A DNA stretch of 14,193 nucleotides, from the NCBI GenBank assembly GCA_002068715.1, contig MWAR01000152.1, forward strand, positions 1 to 14,193, written 5' to 3'. Position 1 is the first letter of the stretch. The number at the start of each line of letters is the position of its first letter. This stretch comes from a bacterium ADurb.Bin374. Lineage in GTDB: Bacteria; Riflebacteria; Ozemobacteria; Ozemobacterales; Ozemobacteraceae. Shown here piece after piece: positions 13,876 through 14,193 of this stretch. Made by a program: the position numbers and the translations under genes. The notes beneath the pieces were generated by a model that was not told the DNA's origin, ran no database searches, and worked only from the letters and a program-made list of their open reading frames with translations.

Positions 13876-14193
13876 ATGGTGCCTGAAGAACGCCGCCACA
13901 CGGAGATCGAGAACGGAATCGCCGCCGCGCTGGACCGTGCCGTTGCCATGGCGTTTCTCGTGACCGCGGGGCTCGTCGCCGCCGGGCATCTCGGTCTCGT
14001 CGGCGAAGGGCCGTCATGGGGTCTCGTCGTTCGCGAACCGGCCCTCGTGTCGCGAATCACGACCATCACCGCCTGGGACCTGGGCAGCTCGTTTCTCGTG
14101 CTTCGCTGGCGAAAAAAACCTCTCTGGAACAGCTACATCGGCGAGGCGCTGCTAACGCTGATCGCCAGTCTCATTCTCTGGCGCGTGCTGTTC
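13876..14193 (+). CDS. Small membrane protein of unknown function (partial, runs off the right edge)
   Basis: The frame is open for 106 codons from the ATG at 13876 to the window end. GGGTGAG (13867-13873) can serve as ribosome-binding site. The first 18 residues are charged. Hydrophobic segments follow at about 20-42 and 88-106, with a possible third at 62-77 followed by basic RWRKK, which would face the cytosol. I recognise no family. It starts after the leuS hairpin and is probably transcribed separately. Confidence 0.6.
   Translation, partial: MVPEERRHTEIENGIAAALDRAVAMAFLVTAGLVAAGHLGLVGEGPSWGLVVREPALVSRITTITAWDLGSSFLVLRWRKKPLWNSYIGEALLTLIASLILWRVLF

Noticed and set aside
12523..13989. 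A long open frame antisense to leuS (488 codons)
   Set aside because: It mirrors the codon pattern of leuS in GC-rich DNA, resembles no family and has no supporting start site. The same applies to the open frame at 11314-12375.

Overview
This window looks like bacterial chromosome from a fairly GC-rich, probably uncultured lineage. All genes are ordinary bacterial types with Shine-Dalgarno starts. I see no phage, transposase, plasmid, tRNA, rRNA or CRISPR signal. The phylum cannot be fixed from the sequence alone. The mix of a metallo-beta-lactamase/cyclic-nucleotide protein, a PIN-TRAM membrane protein and a HutP-like domain points away from Enterobacteria and towards a less-studied group.

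Left part (1-4234, all minus strand). A partial ADP-ribosylglycohydrolase gene runs off the left edge. It lies 11 bases downstream of a metallo-beta-lactamase protein carrying cyclic-nucleotide-binding domains, so the two probably form an operon. Upstream of these, across a repeat-filled gap, is a LipM/LplA-type lipoate or octanoyl transferase. Its last codons are supplied by a dispersed repeat.

Middle (4235-8000). A leader with an orphan intrinsic terminator precedes an HDDC2/YfbR-like HD-domain nucleotidase. A lone ABC-transporter ATPase gene follows. A convergent minus-strand gene encodes an unusual protein: a J-like N-terminus without HPD, about six TPRs and two cold-shock-like domains.

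Right part (7953-13809, plus strand). Four closely spaced genes look like one operon: a PIN-TRAM membrane ribonuclease-like protein, a two-CBS protein with a HutP-like C-terminus, gltX and leuS. It ends at a perfect 12-bp hairpin. A partial small membrane protein gene starts after it.

Two things stand out. First, a 24-nt repeat made of three 8-nt units (consensus NCRCARAG) lies in sense orientation at or just after the stop codon of four separate genes, and none of these has an intrinsic terminator. Two of the loci also carry a shared 12-nt palindromic core between inverted copies. Second, the divergent TPR/cold-shock gene and PIN-TRAM/CBS-HutP/gltX/leuS operon form an RNA-themed neighbourhood, with two domain combinations I do not recognise as described.
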